From a virus: DNA of 46,634 nt. Where the stretch lies: positions 1 through 46,634 of IMG/VR virus record IMGVR_UViG_3300010373_000064; one strand, given 5' to 3'. Below, piece after piece: positions 33,932 to 41,947 of the stretch (its first letter is position 1; each line of letters begins with the position of its first letter). The position numbers and the translations under genes are program-made. The notes under the pieces were generated by a model, which was not told the DNA's origin, did no database searches, and saw only the letters and a program-made list of their open reading frames with translations.

Positions 33932-34215
33932 GTCAACTCTTCGCAAAGCTCGAAGGGTACAAGACGTACCTCGTCTGCGCTATCGCTGTCCTCACGGCGC
34001 TGCTGTCCTACCTGAACCATCAGATCAGTCTGATCGACTTGGCGATGGCGGTTCTTGCTGCACTCGGTGCGGCCAGCGGGCGGCAGGCTATCACCACTTC
34101 AACCAACAGGGTCATCAATGCGACTCAAGCTGCTGTGGCTGCTGCTGCCCAGCCTCCTCCTGGCAGCGTGCCTCAGTCCCAAGGTCAACCTCGCGATCCC
34201 AACGACCTCGGCTGA
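33928..34215 (+). CDS. Putative holin
   Basis: 95 residues starting at ATG 33928 (ATGA with the endolysin stop). Two hydrophobic segments (YLVCAIAVLTALLSYL and LIDLAMAVLAALGAAS) are joined by a short NHQIS loop. A polar tail (TSTNRVINATQAAVAAAAQPPPG) ends the protein. This is a class II-like holin layout, next to the endolysin. Confidence 0.75.
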   Translation: MSQLFAKLEGYKTYLVCAIAVLTALLSYLNHQISLIDLAMAVLAALGAASGRQAITTSTNRVINATQAAVAAAAQPPPGSVPQSQGQPRDPNDLG

Positions 34216-34357
34216 CGACAACTCCGTTTGCCAAGTCTGGAAGGACATTGGCTATCACGGTTCGACGAGTGCTCACCCGGACACTCCCGATACCGTCCTA
34301 CGCATCCGGGCCAACAACGCCGCGAGAGACTCGTGGTGTGGAGTGAAACCACAATGA
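34118..34357 (+). CDS. Lysis-cassette lipoprotein (Rz1/o-spanin-like)
   Basis: 79 residues from ATG 34118, inside the holin gene in another frame, as Rz1 genes often are embedded. The N-terminus (MRLKLLWLLLPSLLLAACLS) is a lipoprotein signal with an LAAC lipobox. The mature part has CQVWKDIGYHGS, DTPDTVLRIRANNAARDSWC, a pattern I recall from small lysis-linked phage lipoproteins. It probably anchors in the outer membrane. No separate inner spanin was recognised. Confidence 0.7.
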   Translation: MRLKLLWLLLPSLLLAACLSPKVNLAIPTTSADDNSVCQVWKDIGYHGSTSAHPDTPDTVLRIRANNAARDSWCGVKPQ

Positions 34358-34710
34358 GCGGACTTCAAACTTTCCTCGACACGATCAAGACGACCATCAC
34401 GGCCGCCTTCCACAACATCGAGGATGCCGTCGGCATGGCACTGCACGACATCTGGAATGTCGCGCATCCTATCTTCACGTCCTTCGAGCCCACGCTCGTC
34501 AGGGACACGCTGAACGCCCTGGTCGAATTCCTCGGCACGAACGAACAGCACCTTCTCAGCGGCGACTTCGCCGACATCGAGCAGGCGTTCCTGATGTGGC
34601 TGGAGTCGGAAAAGGAGGTCCTGTTCAAGGACGCTCAGTCTCTGGGCTCCACGCTCCTGCACGTGTTGATCGGCCTTGCCAAGAACAAGGTGCAGTCGGT
34701 GGGCGGCTAA
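34354..34710 (+). CDS. Small helical protein at the end of the lysis cassette
   Basis: 118 residues, mostly amphipathic helix (FLDTIKTTITAAFHNIEDAVGMALHDIW, VRDTLNALVEFLGTNEQHLL, ASLGSTLLHVLIGLAKNKV-like). ATG overlaps the lipoprotein stop (ATGA). Its stop overlaps the stop of the opposing gene by three bases, so this is the very end of the rightward arm. Function unknown. Confidence 0.65.
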   Translation: MSGLQTFLDTIKTTITAAFHNIEDAVGMALHDIWNVAHPIFTSFEPTLVRDTLNALVEFLGTNEQHLLSGDFADIEQAFLMWLESEKEVLFKDAQSLGSTLLHVLIGLAKNKVQSVGG

Positions 34711-35969
34711 CGCCCATGCTCGGCTCGGGGGACCGGCTTATAGGTCGGTCTCCCGGCTTTGCCTACGAGGTCAGCCACTTGGATCATGCGACTGTCAACC
34801 AGGTTCTTGAGGATATGCGAAGCGGCGTGCTGTGGCGCCCGCTGCACGATGAAGTGTGTAATTCGATACTCGTCGATGTTCCGCTTTTCCTTGGCGTAAG
34901 TAGTATAGACGAAGTTGAACGCCTCATCCAACACAGCTGCTCCTCCGTCTATTGAGTGAGTCATCGCCCGGAACACATCGGGCATTGCGACTTCCGTTTC
35001 GATTAGGAAGTCTTGAGCTTCCCTGAAATCTTCCATCCTCAACACCAGCTCGCTACTTCGGCTGGCGCTAAACACCATGCAGAGTTTGAGGAAGTGAATA
35101 TGCCTGCGGGGTAAGTAGTGTTCGAGCTTAGGGTGCTCGGGCACCGGGGCTAAGTCGAGGTCCAGCCATGCGCTGAACGTGCGGAGGAAGTCCGGCTCTA
35201 CCTGGAACGAACCGAAGCAGTCGAAGACCTTCTTCAAGTCATCGGTGAGCGCCAACTCCAACTCTTCATCCTTCTCATTCTCGTTGAACGGATTGATCCT
35301 TAACCGCTCCCCGTTATAGGCGATCATGAGTCGGCTGGCAAACCCTTCGGCCCAGGCAGTTTGCGGGAGAGTTCCCGACAACCATGCAGGTGTAGTGGCT
35401 GCGATGATACTCAGCTGAGGTGAACTAATCGCACGTTCCTCACCCTTATTGATACTGCGCTTCTTCTCACTGTAACGCACACAGTCGTAAAGGTGATTGA
35501 GCGTCGACATGAACTCCGTCTCGTACTGAGTAAGGAACGTACCAAATTCCTCAGAAGCGACTTGGAGGGAATGGAACCGAGTGAACGGTGTAAGCTCGGA
35601 AGGGCGAAGGATCGTCCGTTCTGACTCGAAGAGAGAGTCAGCCAGACCAGCCCGACTGATGCTTGTGGGAGCGACATGTAGTCCTGGAAGTTGAGTCCAG
35701 AAATGGTGAACCTCGCGAATAGTATCGGTCTTGCCAACGCCTGGTCCTCCTGTCAGTAGAGCATAGATGTTTGGGTAAAGCACACGCCTCCCTAGCTTGA
35801 GCCACACCTTGCGCTCAAGTGCCCCGGCTATTGTGACAACAGCGCCCCACTTGCGAAACAGGCGGGGCGACTGGTTTCCTTCGGTAAGAGCTAGGAACCC
35901 TTCAACCCACGAAGGAAACTTTCTTTGCCCGCTTCCGGTCGTCGTGCCCTGTGAATGGGACGAGGCCAT
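34707..35969 (-). CDS. DUF3987-like replicative ATPase/helicase domain protein
   Basis: 420 residues starting MASSHSQGTTTGSGQRKFPSWVEGFLALTEGNQ. The block WVEGFLALTEGNQSPRLFRKWGAVVTIAGALERKVW, LTGGPGVGKTDTIREVHHF (Walker A) and SIIAATTPAWLSGTLP, ERLRINPFNENEK resemble the DUF3987 ATPase of phage primase-helicase proteins, but no primase domain is attached. The start overlaps the polymerase gene by 68 nt, which is long for this genome; a later start is possible. Likely a replicative helicase or its loader. Confidence 0.75.
   Translation of the reverse strand: MASSHSQGTTTGSGQRKFPSWVEGFLALTEGNQSPRLFRKWGAVVTIAGALERKVWLKLGRRVLYPNIYALLTGGPGVGKTDTIREVHHFWTQLPGLHVAPTSISRAGLADSLFESERTILRPSELTPFTRFHSLQVASEEFGTFLTQYETEFMSTLNHLYDCVRYSEKKRSINKGEERAISSPQLSIIAATTPAWLSGTLPQTAWAEGFASRLMIAYNGERLRINPFNENEKDEELELALTDDLKKVFDCFGSFQVEPDFLRTFSAWLDLDLAPVPEHPKLEHYLPRRHIHFLKLCMVFSASRSSELVLRMEDFREAQDFLIETEVAMPDVFRAMTHSIDGGAAVLDEAFNFVYTTYAKEKRNIDEYRITHFIVQRAPQHAASHILKNLVDSRMIQVADLVGKAGRPTYKPVPRAEHGR
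34726..34755 (+). terminator. Possible terminator at the convergent gene ends
   Basis: CGGGGGACCG (34726-34735) pairs with CGGTCTCCCG (34746-34755) with one G-U wobble and a ten-base loop. It is followed by GCTTTGCC, so the U-tract is weak. It lies inside the end of the leftward ATPase gene, 16 bases past the last rightward stop. Confidence 0.4.
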
Positions 35970-37386
35970 CCTCGTTTACTACCTTTCCCGACTTGTCCTT
36001 TTGCTTGCCCCAGTTCCAGCCCACCTCAGCCTCGGTCGGGATGGTCATGGTCCTGCCGTTCATCAGCGGCACCTCGATTTCGAGGAGCTTCTGCACAGCG
36101 GGAACTACTTCGTCTTCCTTCTCTTCGTCGTACTGGATCACCACCGCATCGTGAACTTGAAGGAGAAGCTCACAGATTTGGGCACGCCAGACTGCGAGCA
36201 GCCCGGTGTTCAGGATGTCGGCCACAGCAGACTGAGGCTCGTAAGCGATCGCCGCGCGGACAGTCTCCTCGTCGTAACGCCTGCCGAAGAAGTACCGCTG
36301 GCGCCCCATGAAGGTGGTTATAAATCCTTGGTTGGCAACCCTTTGTCTAACGTGCCCATGCCACGAGGGAATGCCAGGGAAAGAAGCAAAGTAAAAGTGC
36401 TGAAAATTGGTGACAAGCGGGAGAGGGATGCGTACTTCCTTTGAAATGTGCGGTGGTTTTCCCATGTAATTGGAGGCATGCCCGAGCCGCTTAGCCGCAT
36501 CTCGATAGTCAAAGTCACGATAGAACTTTCGCTTGGCAAGACTCTTGTCATTCTTAGGGTCTCCAGTCCAGGGTAGATCAGGCCAAGTCATTCGGCAGAC
36601 GGCGGTATGTAAATCTCCACTTTCACAGAAGTCGAGGTAGCGCGGGTCCGCAAAAGTGTTCCATATAATCGCGCCAACTGCGCGGGACTCAGCCTGCTCA
36701 AGATCAATGTAAGCGAGCTTCTTTCCTGGGTCTGCGATGAAGATACTTCGCATTTCACCTGTAACGTTTTGCAGGTTCGTTCCAGAGCCAAAGCAACTCT
36801 CATAACTTGAGAGTCTTCCAGTGTCGGTTCCACCAATATTATAACTTGTGCGAATGCGACCATCGGCGTCGATCCCTGTCTTAAGGAACCCGAGTTTCTT
36901 CCGAACGTCCTGTAGAGCCAGGATGTGATTGCAGATAGGTTCGGCATAGAAGTTGCCTCTCAGCTTCTCCAACGCCTTTCGGTCGGTCGTGATCCTGCCG
37001 CGGTTCTTGACCGGAGGGAGTTTGAGTACGTCGTAGAGAAGGTGCTGCTTCTGTTGCCAGGAGCCTACGTTGATCGTCTCAACGCCCACGCCTTCTTGGA
37101 CGATGTAGTTGAATTGTTCTTCGAGGCGGATACGTTGGGCCTCGTAGAAGTCGTAGACTTCCTTTCGTTTCTGCTGGTCGACGCGCACGCCTCGACATTG
37201 CATTTCCAGGATGGGAGCCATGAGCGCCCGCTCGAAGTCATAGACGTGGCCGGTGACCTCGTTCAGCTGGGGCAGGAGTTCTTCTAGCACCTCCAGCGTT
37301 ACACAGGAGTCAAGCCCGTTATAGACCTGTTCAGACACAGCCGCAGAGTTTGGGTGCGGCTGGTCCGTCCTCCAAATGCTGACCAC
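35902..37386 (-). CDS. Family A DNA polymerase, polymerase domain (C-terminal part of a split enzyme)
   Basis: 494 residues from GTG 37386, which overlaps the previous stop by one base. It begins inside an exonuclease domain: YNGLDSCVTLEV (residues 22-33) is the Exo III motif (Y-x3-D). Polymerase motif A is LAYIDLEQAESRAVG (D228), motif B RDAAKRLGHASNYMG (R295, K299, Y307) and motif C LQVHDAVVIQY (H412-D413). In motif C the glutamate of HDE is alanine. It would work with the UDG/exonuclease protein encoded two genes upstream. Confidence 0.92.
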   Translation of the reverse strand: MVSIWRTDQPHPNSAAVSEQVYNGLDSCVTLEVLEELLPQLNEVTGHVYDFERALMAPILEMQCRGVRVDQQKRKEVYDFYEAQRIRLEEQFNYIVQEGVGVETINVGSWQQKQHLLYDVLKLPPVKNRGRITTDRKALEKLRGNFYAEPICNHILALQDVRKKLGFLKTGIDADGRIRTSYNIGGTDTGRLSSYESCFGSGTNLQNVTGEMRSIFIADPGKKLAYIDLEQAESRAVGAIIWNTFADPRYLDFCESGDLHTAVCRMTWPDLPWTGDPKNDKSLAKRKFYRDFDYRDAAKRLGHASNYMGKPPHISKEVRIPLPLVTNFQHFYFASFPGIPSWHGHVRQRVANQGFITTFMGRQRYFFGRRYDEETVRAAIAYEPQSAVADILNTGLLAVWRAQICELLLQVHDAVVIQYDEEKEDEVVPAVQKLLEIEVPLMNGRTMTIPTEAEVGWNWGKQKDKSGKVVNEDGLVPFTGHDDRKRAKKVSFVG

Positions 37387-37775
37387 TAGCGCCCTCCGGC
37401 CATGTGCTTTATCATCCAGGCAGCATGGCGGAAGTCATTGGCGCGGTAGACGTAGCCGAGCCACTGCCATGTTCCGTAGTCTTGATGCTCGCCGATGGTG
37501 ATGACCGGCTTGCCCTGGGCCATCGCGAACCCCGCCTCGAACAGTGCCCCGCGGAGCTTGTCGTCTCCTTCAGCGTACACTACGCAGAACTCTGCCTCCA
37601 TGATGTCGCGCAGGTTGCGGTTCCAGAACGCCTTGGCGTTAGCCGGCGAGTCTTCCACCGCGTTGACGATGCCTGTCCAAGACGAGGTGAACTCGATGCC
37701 TTGGAAGTACGACTGCTGCTGCTCGCGCTTCAGGCGGTCGGCGTGAACCAGCTTGCTTGCCCAATAGACTCTCAT
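37386..37775 (-). CDS. Nucleoside 2-deoxyribosyltransferase-like protein, inserted in the split polymerase
   Basis: 129 residues; ATG 37775 overlaps the upstream stop (ATGA). The pattern YWASKLVHAD, IEFTSSWTG, NLRDIMEAEFCVVYAEGDD then RGALFEAGFAMAQGKPVITIG matches the nucleoside 2-deoxyribosyltransferase fold; the Glu in ALFEAGFA is in the catalytic position. The product could recycle nucleosides or make a modified base. Its neighbours are the two halves of the DNA polymerase, with single-base or ATGA overlaps on both sides. Enzyme class is inferred from pattern. Confidence 0.75.
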   Translation of the reverse strand: MRVYWASKLVHADRLKREQQQSYFQGIEFTSSWTGIVNAVEDSPANAKAFWNRNLRDIMEAEFCVVYAEGDDKLRGALFEAGFAMAQGKPVITIGEHQDYGTWQWLGYVYRANDFRHAAWMIKHMAGGR

Positions 37776-38809
37776 TCTTCGTCTTCCCTTTTCTCTTGAT
37801 GCTTGCCTCGTGGACGCATAGGCTTCCACGCGATCTCGTTGGTGTAGATACTCCCCAAGAAGCCGAGAGACTTGGGGGACTCCGGGTGCATTGAATGATG
37901 CAGTAGCATGGTGTCGTGTGCTACGTTCGCAACTGGTATTCCGTGAGCCTGCCAGAGATATTGGACGTCATAGAGGATGTTCTGACCAACCTTCTCAGCA
38001 GGGAGTTGACAGACCTTTCGGACCCACTTCCAAGCACGCACTTCGTCATTCTTGTCTTTCCAGTAATGCGCGCCCGGAAAGCGATGGTCAAGGAATGGGA
38101 CGACAAGGACCCGGTCCTTGGAAGGTGCGAACGATATGCAAGTGACCTGACCAATCGCCGTTTCAACGTCCATCGCAATCCTGCGTGCTCCGACGAGGAA
38201 GCGGTCATAGAATATCTCCAGATCATCGAGGTCCGGGTCGGTCCAGACTTCCCGTAGCGGCCGGCGGAGTTCGGGGAACTCGCTCTCGCGTTTGGCCTTC
38301 ATCAGATCGAGGATGGCAACGTGCCGGTTCTCGTACTGGTGAAAGATGTTGGACGGGTGGTAAGTGGGAAGGACTTTCAGTGTTGGTAGAACAGTTGAAT
38401 ACGAGCAAGTACCTCTGATCTTGCCGATGGCTCCACTACCAAGCAGAGCCCACGAGGCCGTGTTGCCAAGTAGAACGGCAATGTTAGGACGGACGGATGC
38501 AAGCTCATCGTATAGTCGAGTAAGGTGCGAAGCATACTCGGCTTTGATATAGAGCCCCTTAACAAGAGGCTTCGATCCTTTGAGAACTGCTGGGTCTTTG
38601 AGTGGACCGCAGAGAGACTCAAGCTTATTGCCAACTGGTCGGAGGTTAAACACGTTGGTAAGGAAGCACTCGTCACGTGAAATACCAGCGTCTGCGAGTT
38701 GACGATTAAGCTCCTGGCCAGCAGCCCCGAGAAAGGGCTTCTTCGCCATTTCCTCAGCCTCACCATAGGCTTCTCCGATGAGAGCGATCTTATAGTTGGC
38801 TGAGGTCAA
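37772..38809 (-). CDS. Fusion of uracil-DNA glycosylase and 3'-5' exonuclease (N-terminal part of a split polymerase)
   Basis: 345 residues from TTG 38809 (GGAG seven bases upstream). Residues 1-170 are a family 4/5-like uracil-DNA glycosylase: IGEAYGEAEEMAKKPFLGAAGQ (12-31) and TYHPSNIF (149-156). Residues 190-325 are a DnaQ-like exonuclease with Exo I DVETA (214-218) and Exo II GQNILYDVQYL (275-285), ending before Exo III. The missing Exo III motif is at the N-terminus of the polymerase protein. Together they would read UDG, proofreading and polymerase, probably reassembling in trans. Confidence 0.9.
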   Translation of the reverse strand: MTSANYKIALIGEAYGEAEEMAKKPFLGAAGQELNRQLADAGISRDECFLTNVFNLRPVGNKLESLCGPLKDPAVLKGSKPLVKGLYIKAEYASHLTRLYDELASVRPNIAVLLGNTASWALLGSGAIGKIRGTCSYSTVLPTLKVLPTYHPSNIFHQYENRHVAILDLMKAKRESEFPELRRPLREVWTDPDLDDLEIFYDRFLVGARRIAMDVETAIGQVTCISFAPSKDRVLVVPFLDHRFPGAHYWKDKNDEVRAWKWVRKVCQLPAEKVGQNILYDVQYLWQAHGIPVANVAHDTMLLHHSMHPESPKSLGFLGSIYTNEIAWKPMRPRGKHQEKREDEE

Positions 38810-40076
38810 CGCCCTTCTCCCAGGCTTCCTGCGCTTGCTTCGCGTATTCCTCGTTCAGTTCAAGGCCCAGAACAGAACCTGCTCCGCAATCACGAGCAGC
38901 CCGCAGAGCACTGGCACTACCACAAGTAGGATCAAGCATCCTAGTGTTGGCGTCGACGAACATGCGGAAGAAGTGGCCGAGCGTCTCAGTGTTCTTCTCC
39001 GACATATGGTCGGCTTCCCGGTTGATCTTACTGGTGTGCCAGTTGGCGACTGCAGATATAATCTTACGGGGGTTCTCCTTCGGCCACGAGCAGAAAAAAG
39101 CAGTCTCATACGCGCGCCTCGGGTTCATGTTCGGGTTGGGAATGATGCCGGCAGTCTTGGCCCAAATGAGTGGGAACGGGTCAACCCACAGCCATGTGCG
39201 GAGCCAGTCGAGGGTCTCCTGATAGTAGTGCATGGAGAACCAGAACATCAGATGGGCACTCTCTCCCATAAGCCGATGCCTATTCTGATACAGACTATTA
39301 CACAGAGCCAAGTGATCGTCGCGAGTATCAGAATATCCACCAAGGGACTTCGCCGCGTATTGTTTATGCGGAGAGCCCACGTTACTATCAATGCCATAAG
39401 GGAAATCGCAATGGACAAAGTTAAACGGGACACCGCGATACTCCTTCGCCCAAGTGTGGAAGTCTGCCACGAGGATGGGTGAAGCTGCCTTCTTCTTCTC
39501 GGAGATACTTGGAGCTTCGAGCGCCAGGAGAGCGGCTGCCTGATCGGCGGCCTTCCTTTCCGTCTGACGCTTCACGATCCCGCGGGCAGTCGAGAACGTG
39601 GGGAGGTTGGCGATCTTCTCGTTGCCCTTGTGCAGCTCCTCGGCCACAGCTAAGAGCTTACTGACGTTGGCTTGAGTCATGCCGATGGCTTGGGCAGTAT
39701 CTTGCTGCCGCCATTCCGGCTTCTCCTTCACGTGCATCACGTGGTAGCGGCGGAGGGCATCGCACTGGTCCTGCCATGACAGGTCCTTGCGCTTGACGTT
39801 CTCCTCGATTTCGATTTCCAGTTTCTGGAACTCGTCCAGGTCCTCGTAGAACCGGACTTCAATGTCTTCCCAGCCTAGGTGGTGCGCGGCTAGGTAGCGC
39901 GTCTCCCCGGCGACTAGCTGGTGCTGGTTGAGGATGGTGTCCCGGTTAACAGTGATCGGATTGATCTGGCCGATCCGGGCCATCGACTCCGCCTTCTCCT
40001 CGATGTCCGCTTCAGTGATCTCTTTGCGGATACGGTCCGAGCGGTTGACTACGATCTGATCGAGAGGTAGGCGCAT
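38790..40076 (-). CDS. ParB-like domain fused to a DNA methyltransferase
   Basis: 428 residues from ATG 40076 (GGGGA upstream; an in-frame GTG at 40148 would add 24 residues). The N-terminus MRLPLDQIVVNRSDRIRKEI then LVAGETRYLAAHHLG is ParB-like; LAQAIGMTQANVSK-like sequence (residues ~115-130) is a helix-turn-helix. The C-terminal half is a methyltransferase: FVHCDFPYGID (motif IV; DPPY-like) precedes LDPTCGSASALRAARDCGAGSVLGLELN (motif I), the beta-type order. Such fusions modify phage DNA, perhaps to resist restriction. It overlaps the UDG gene by 20 nt. Confidence 0.85.
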   Translation of the reverse strand: MRLPLDQIVVNRSDRIRKEITEADIEEKAESMARIGQINPITVNRDTILNQHQLVAGETRYLAAHHLGWEDIEVRFYEDLDEFQKLEIEIEENVKRKDLSWQDQCDALRRYHVMHVKEKPEWRQQDTAQAIGMTQANVSKLLAVAEELHKGNEKIANLPTFSTARGIVKRQTERKAADQAAALLALEAPSISEKKKAASPILVADFHTWAKEYRGVPFNFVHCDFPYGIDSNVGSPHKQYAAKSLGGYSDTRDDHLALCNSLYQNRHRLMGESAHLMFWFSMHYYQETLDWLRTWLWVDPFPLIWAKTAGIIPNPNMNPRRAYETAFFCSWPKENPRKIISAVANWHTSKINREADHMSEKNTETLGHFFRMFVDANTRMLDPTCGSASALRAARDCGAGSVLGLELNEEYAKQAQEAWEKGVDLSQL

Positions 40077-40223
40077 GGTGTTCCCCGACTTGAAAATGAG
40101 AGGCCGAGTTCCACGGCCCTGCCGGTTTAGCGCCGGCTCACTATCCACGTTCTCTATCTATCCTGTTGGGTTCTGTCTAACAGACCGAGTCCTGTTCTCG
40201 GCGTAGGACGGCGCCCATCATGG

Positions 40224-40526
40224 TCAGACCGCTTCGACGCGGATGGTGATGGACTCGCCCGCTTCGACCGCGAGCATGGCGTCGGCCAGTGAGACGTAGC
40301 CGCGTTCACGCAGCGTGTCCACCAGCTCCTTGGCGTGGTTCAGGGGGATGACCACATCGAGGATGTCCTCGACACCATCATCGTCCCCCTCGCCGCCCAG
40401 GTCTTCCGGGTCAGTCTCCGGAATGTCCGGGTCGATCGCCGGCGCCTTCTCGTTCAGCGAACCCGGCTCGACTTCCGTCGGAGCCTTCTCGCCTTCGTCG
40501 GGGGGAGTCTCGTCTTTCTTTGCCAT
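40224..40526 (-). CDS. Acidic hypothetical protein, 100 aa
   Basis: The N-terminal half is low-complexity (PPDEGEKAPTEVEPGS, DPEDLGGEGDDDGVED). The C-terminal part (HAKELVDTLRERGYVSLADAMLAVEAGESITIRVEAV) looks folded. ATG 40526 lies 35 bases after the upstream gene. Function unknown. The ~75-bp gap after it (40149-40223) holds a possible small hairpin and no gene. Confidence 0.65.
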   Translation of the reverse strand: MAKKDETPPDEGEKAPTEVEPGSLNEKAPAIDPDIPETDPEDLGGEGDDDGVEDILDVVIPLNHAKELVDTLRERGYVSLADAMLAVEAGESITIRVEAV

Positions 40527-40560
40527 GTTCTTGTTCCTGGTTCAGTTGCCGAGTGGTCGG

Positions 40561-41028
40561 TCAGACGTGGGCGACGCTGCCGATGTTGACGAAGATAGTC
40601 GGCTTGCCGTCCCTCATGCCCATCTTGTGAATGATGGTGATGAGGAGCTGCTTGCCCACCGACTCGGGAAGAAGTTCGGAGTAGGACTTCTTGTTCTTCC
40701 CGTCTTGCAGTTCGAGCCCCAGCGTCTCCTTGAGGAATTGCTGGAGTGCGAACTCGCCCTGGGGAGTGTCGACCCAGATGTCGTGGTTCTGGGGCATGAC
40801 TGTCGCGAGGTCGGGCGCCGCCTCGGCCAGCTTCTCCATGTCGACTTCGGCGACAGGAGAGATGATCTTGCACTTGAAGCGCAAGACCCCCCGGTCGCCC
40901 TCCTTCGTCTCGACCGTGCGTTGTTCCGGCAGAGACTGGACGGCGGCGAGGTAGGTGCCGGTCGGGAGAGGCTTGGGCTCCTCCGTGTCGGCGGCTTTCT
41001 TGTTCAGGATTTCGGTAAAGTCAACCAC
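40561..41028 (-). CDS. Possible ssDNA-binding partner of the Sak4-like ATPase (DUF669-like)
   Basis: 155 residues from GTG 41028 with AAGGA eight bases upstream. Starts MVDFTEILNKKAADTEEPKPLPTGTYLAAVQSLPEQ, then VLRFKCKIISP and strand-rich blocks (QHDIWVDTPQGEFAL-like, KQLLITIIHKMGMRDGKPTIFVNIGSV). The pattern recalls the DUF669/SSB-like proteins that commonly lie beside Sak4-type RecA ATPases, as here. The role is inferred from neighbourhood. Confidence 0.65.
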   Translation of the reverse strand: MVDFTEILNKKAADTEEPKPLPTGTYLAAVQSLPEQRTVETKEGDRGVLRFKCKIISPVAEVDMEKLAEAAPDLATVMPQNHDIWVDTPQGEFALQQFLKETLGLELQDGKNKKSYSELLPESVGKQLLITIIHKMGMRDGKPTIFVNIGSVAHV

Positions 41029-41044
41029 GGTATCGGTCCTTATC

Positions 41045-41081
41045 GGTTTCGGTTAGGGTTTCGGTTACGGTTACGGTGTAG
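41045..41081. repeat. Tandem hexamer repeat
   Basis: Six near-perfect copies of a hexamer of form NNCGGT (ATCGGT TTCGGT TAGGGT TTCGGT TACGGT TACGGT), in the short gap between two recombination genes and just upstream of the ribosome site of the next gene. Confidence 0.7.
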
Positions 41082-41083
41082 TC

Positions 41084-41947
41084 CTACTTCCTGTTGATGG
41101 CCTCGAAGAACGTAGCGAGGCCGGTTTCAATAGGAAGCTTATCCAGCCCCGCGAACGGGACAGGATTCTTGAGGTCCACTAACGAAGTTGACTTCGTGTG
41201 GATCATTCGCTTGCCGCCCGAGTCATCCATGAGGAGACACGAGTTGAAATGGGCGGCGATGACTTCGTTGAGCGCGGAGCCGACGGAGCGGGGAAAGCCT
41301 TTGCCGAGTTCCAACTGCTCGTGCATAGTCATGGCGTTCCGGTCGTCGGCGTTGCGCGGCCGCTTCGTGTAGGAGAGGTGAGCCAAGACCAGGACGTTGA
41401 CCGCGAAGTCCTTGGAGCAGAGCAGAGCGAGGAGGTTCATCACCAACTGCTGGGCTGCGTGGTAGTCAGCTTGCGGTTCACGCCCGGCCGGGTTCATCGC
41501 CTGGACGTAGCGGAAGGCGGCGGCTGATGCGGTGGTCAGACTGTCGATAACGACCACGGTGTCCATGCCGAGTTTACCGGGGTCGCCGAGGTCTTTACCC
41601 TCGGGGTCGTTCCACTTCGTGAGCTGCTTCATCGCCTTGATATAGGCGGTTGGAGTCCCGTCGTTGTTCGGCATGATCTTGAGACCCTTACCGACCATCA
41701 TCGCAGGGGTATCTGTCCCCTTCAGCTTGTCAGTGAAAGTCTGGAACTCCACGTTCCCGATATTCTCGGGACACTCGTGCCGAACGTAGGCAATGAGAGA
41801 CGTCAAGAGATTGTCGAAGTCGTAGATCAGCAGGCGGTAGCCAGCCTTCACCAGACTTGTGAGTGACCCGGTCTTGCCTGAACCGGGATCACCCATCAAC
41901 AGTCCCTTGACGAGTTGTGGACCTTCGTGCTCTTCAAGGCTGGGCAT
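41084..41947 (-). CDS. Sak4-like RecA ATPase (AAA_24)
   Basis: 287 residues. Walker A is LLMGDPGSGKTGSLTSL near residue 17; RLLIYDFDNLL near residue 38 and VVVIDSLTTASAAAF near residue 125 (Walker B) follow; VNVLVLAHLSYTKRP lies in the RecA-like core. This is the AAA_24 / Sak4 recombinase pattern, a short RecA-like ATPase that drives phage strand annealing or exchange. ATG 41947 overlaps the GroES gene by 14 nt. Confidence 0.85.
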   Translation of the reverse strand: MPSLEEHEGPQLVKGLLMGDPGSGKTGSLTSLVKAGYRLLIYDFDNLLTSLIAYVRHECPENIGNVEFQTFTDKLKGTDTPAMMVGKGLKIMPNNDGTPTAYIKAMKQLTKWNDPEGKDLGDPGKLGMDTVVVIDSLTTASAAAFRYVQAMNPAGREPQADYHAAQQLVMNLLALLCSKDFAVNVLVLAHLSYTKRPRNADDRNAMTMHEQLELGKGFPRSVGSALNEVIAAHFNSCLLMDDSGGKRMIHTKSTSLVDLKNPVPFAGLDKLPIETGLATFFEAINRK

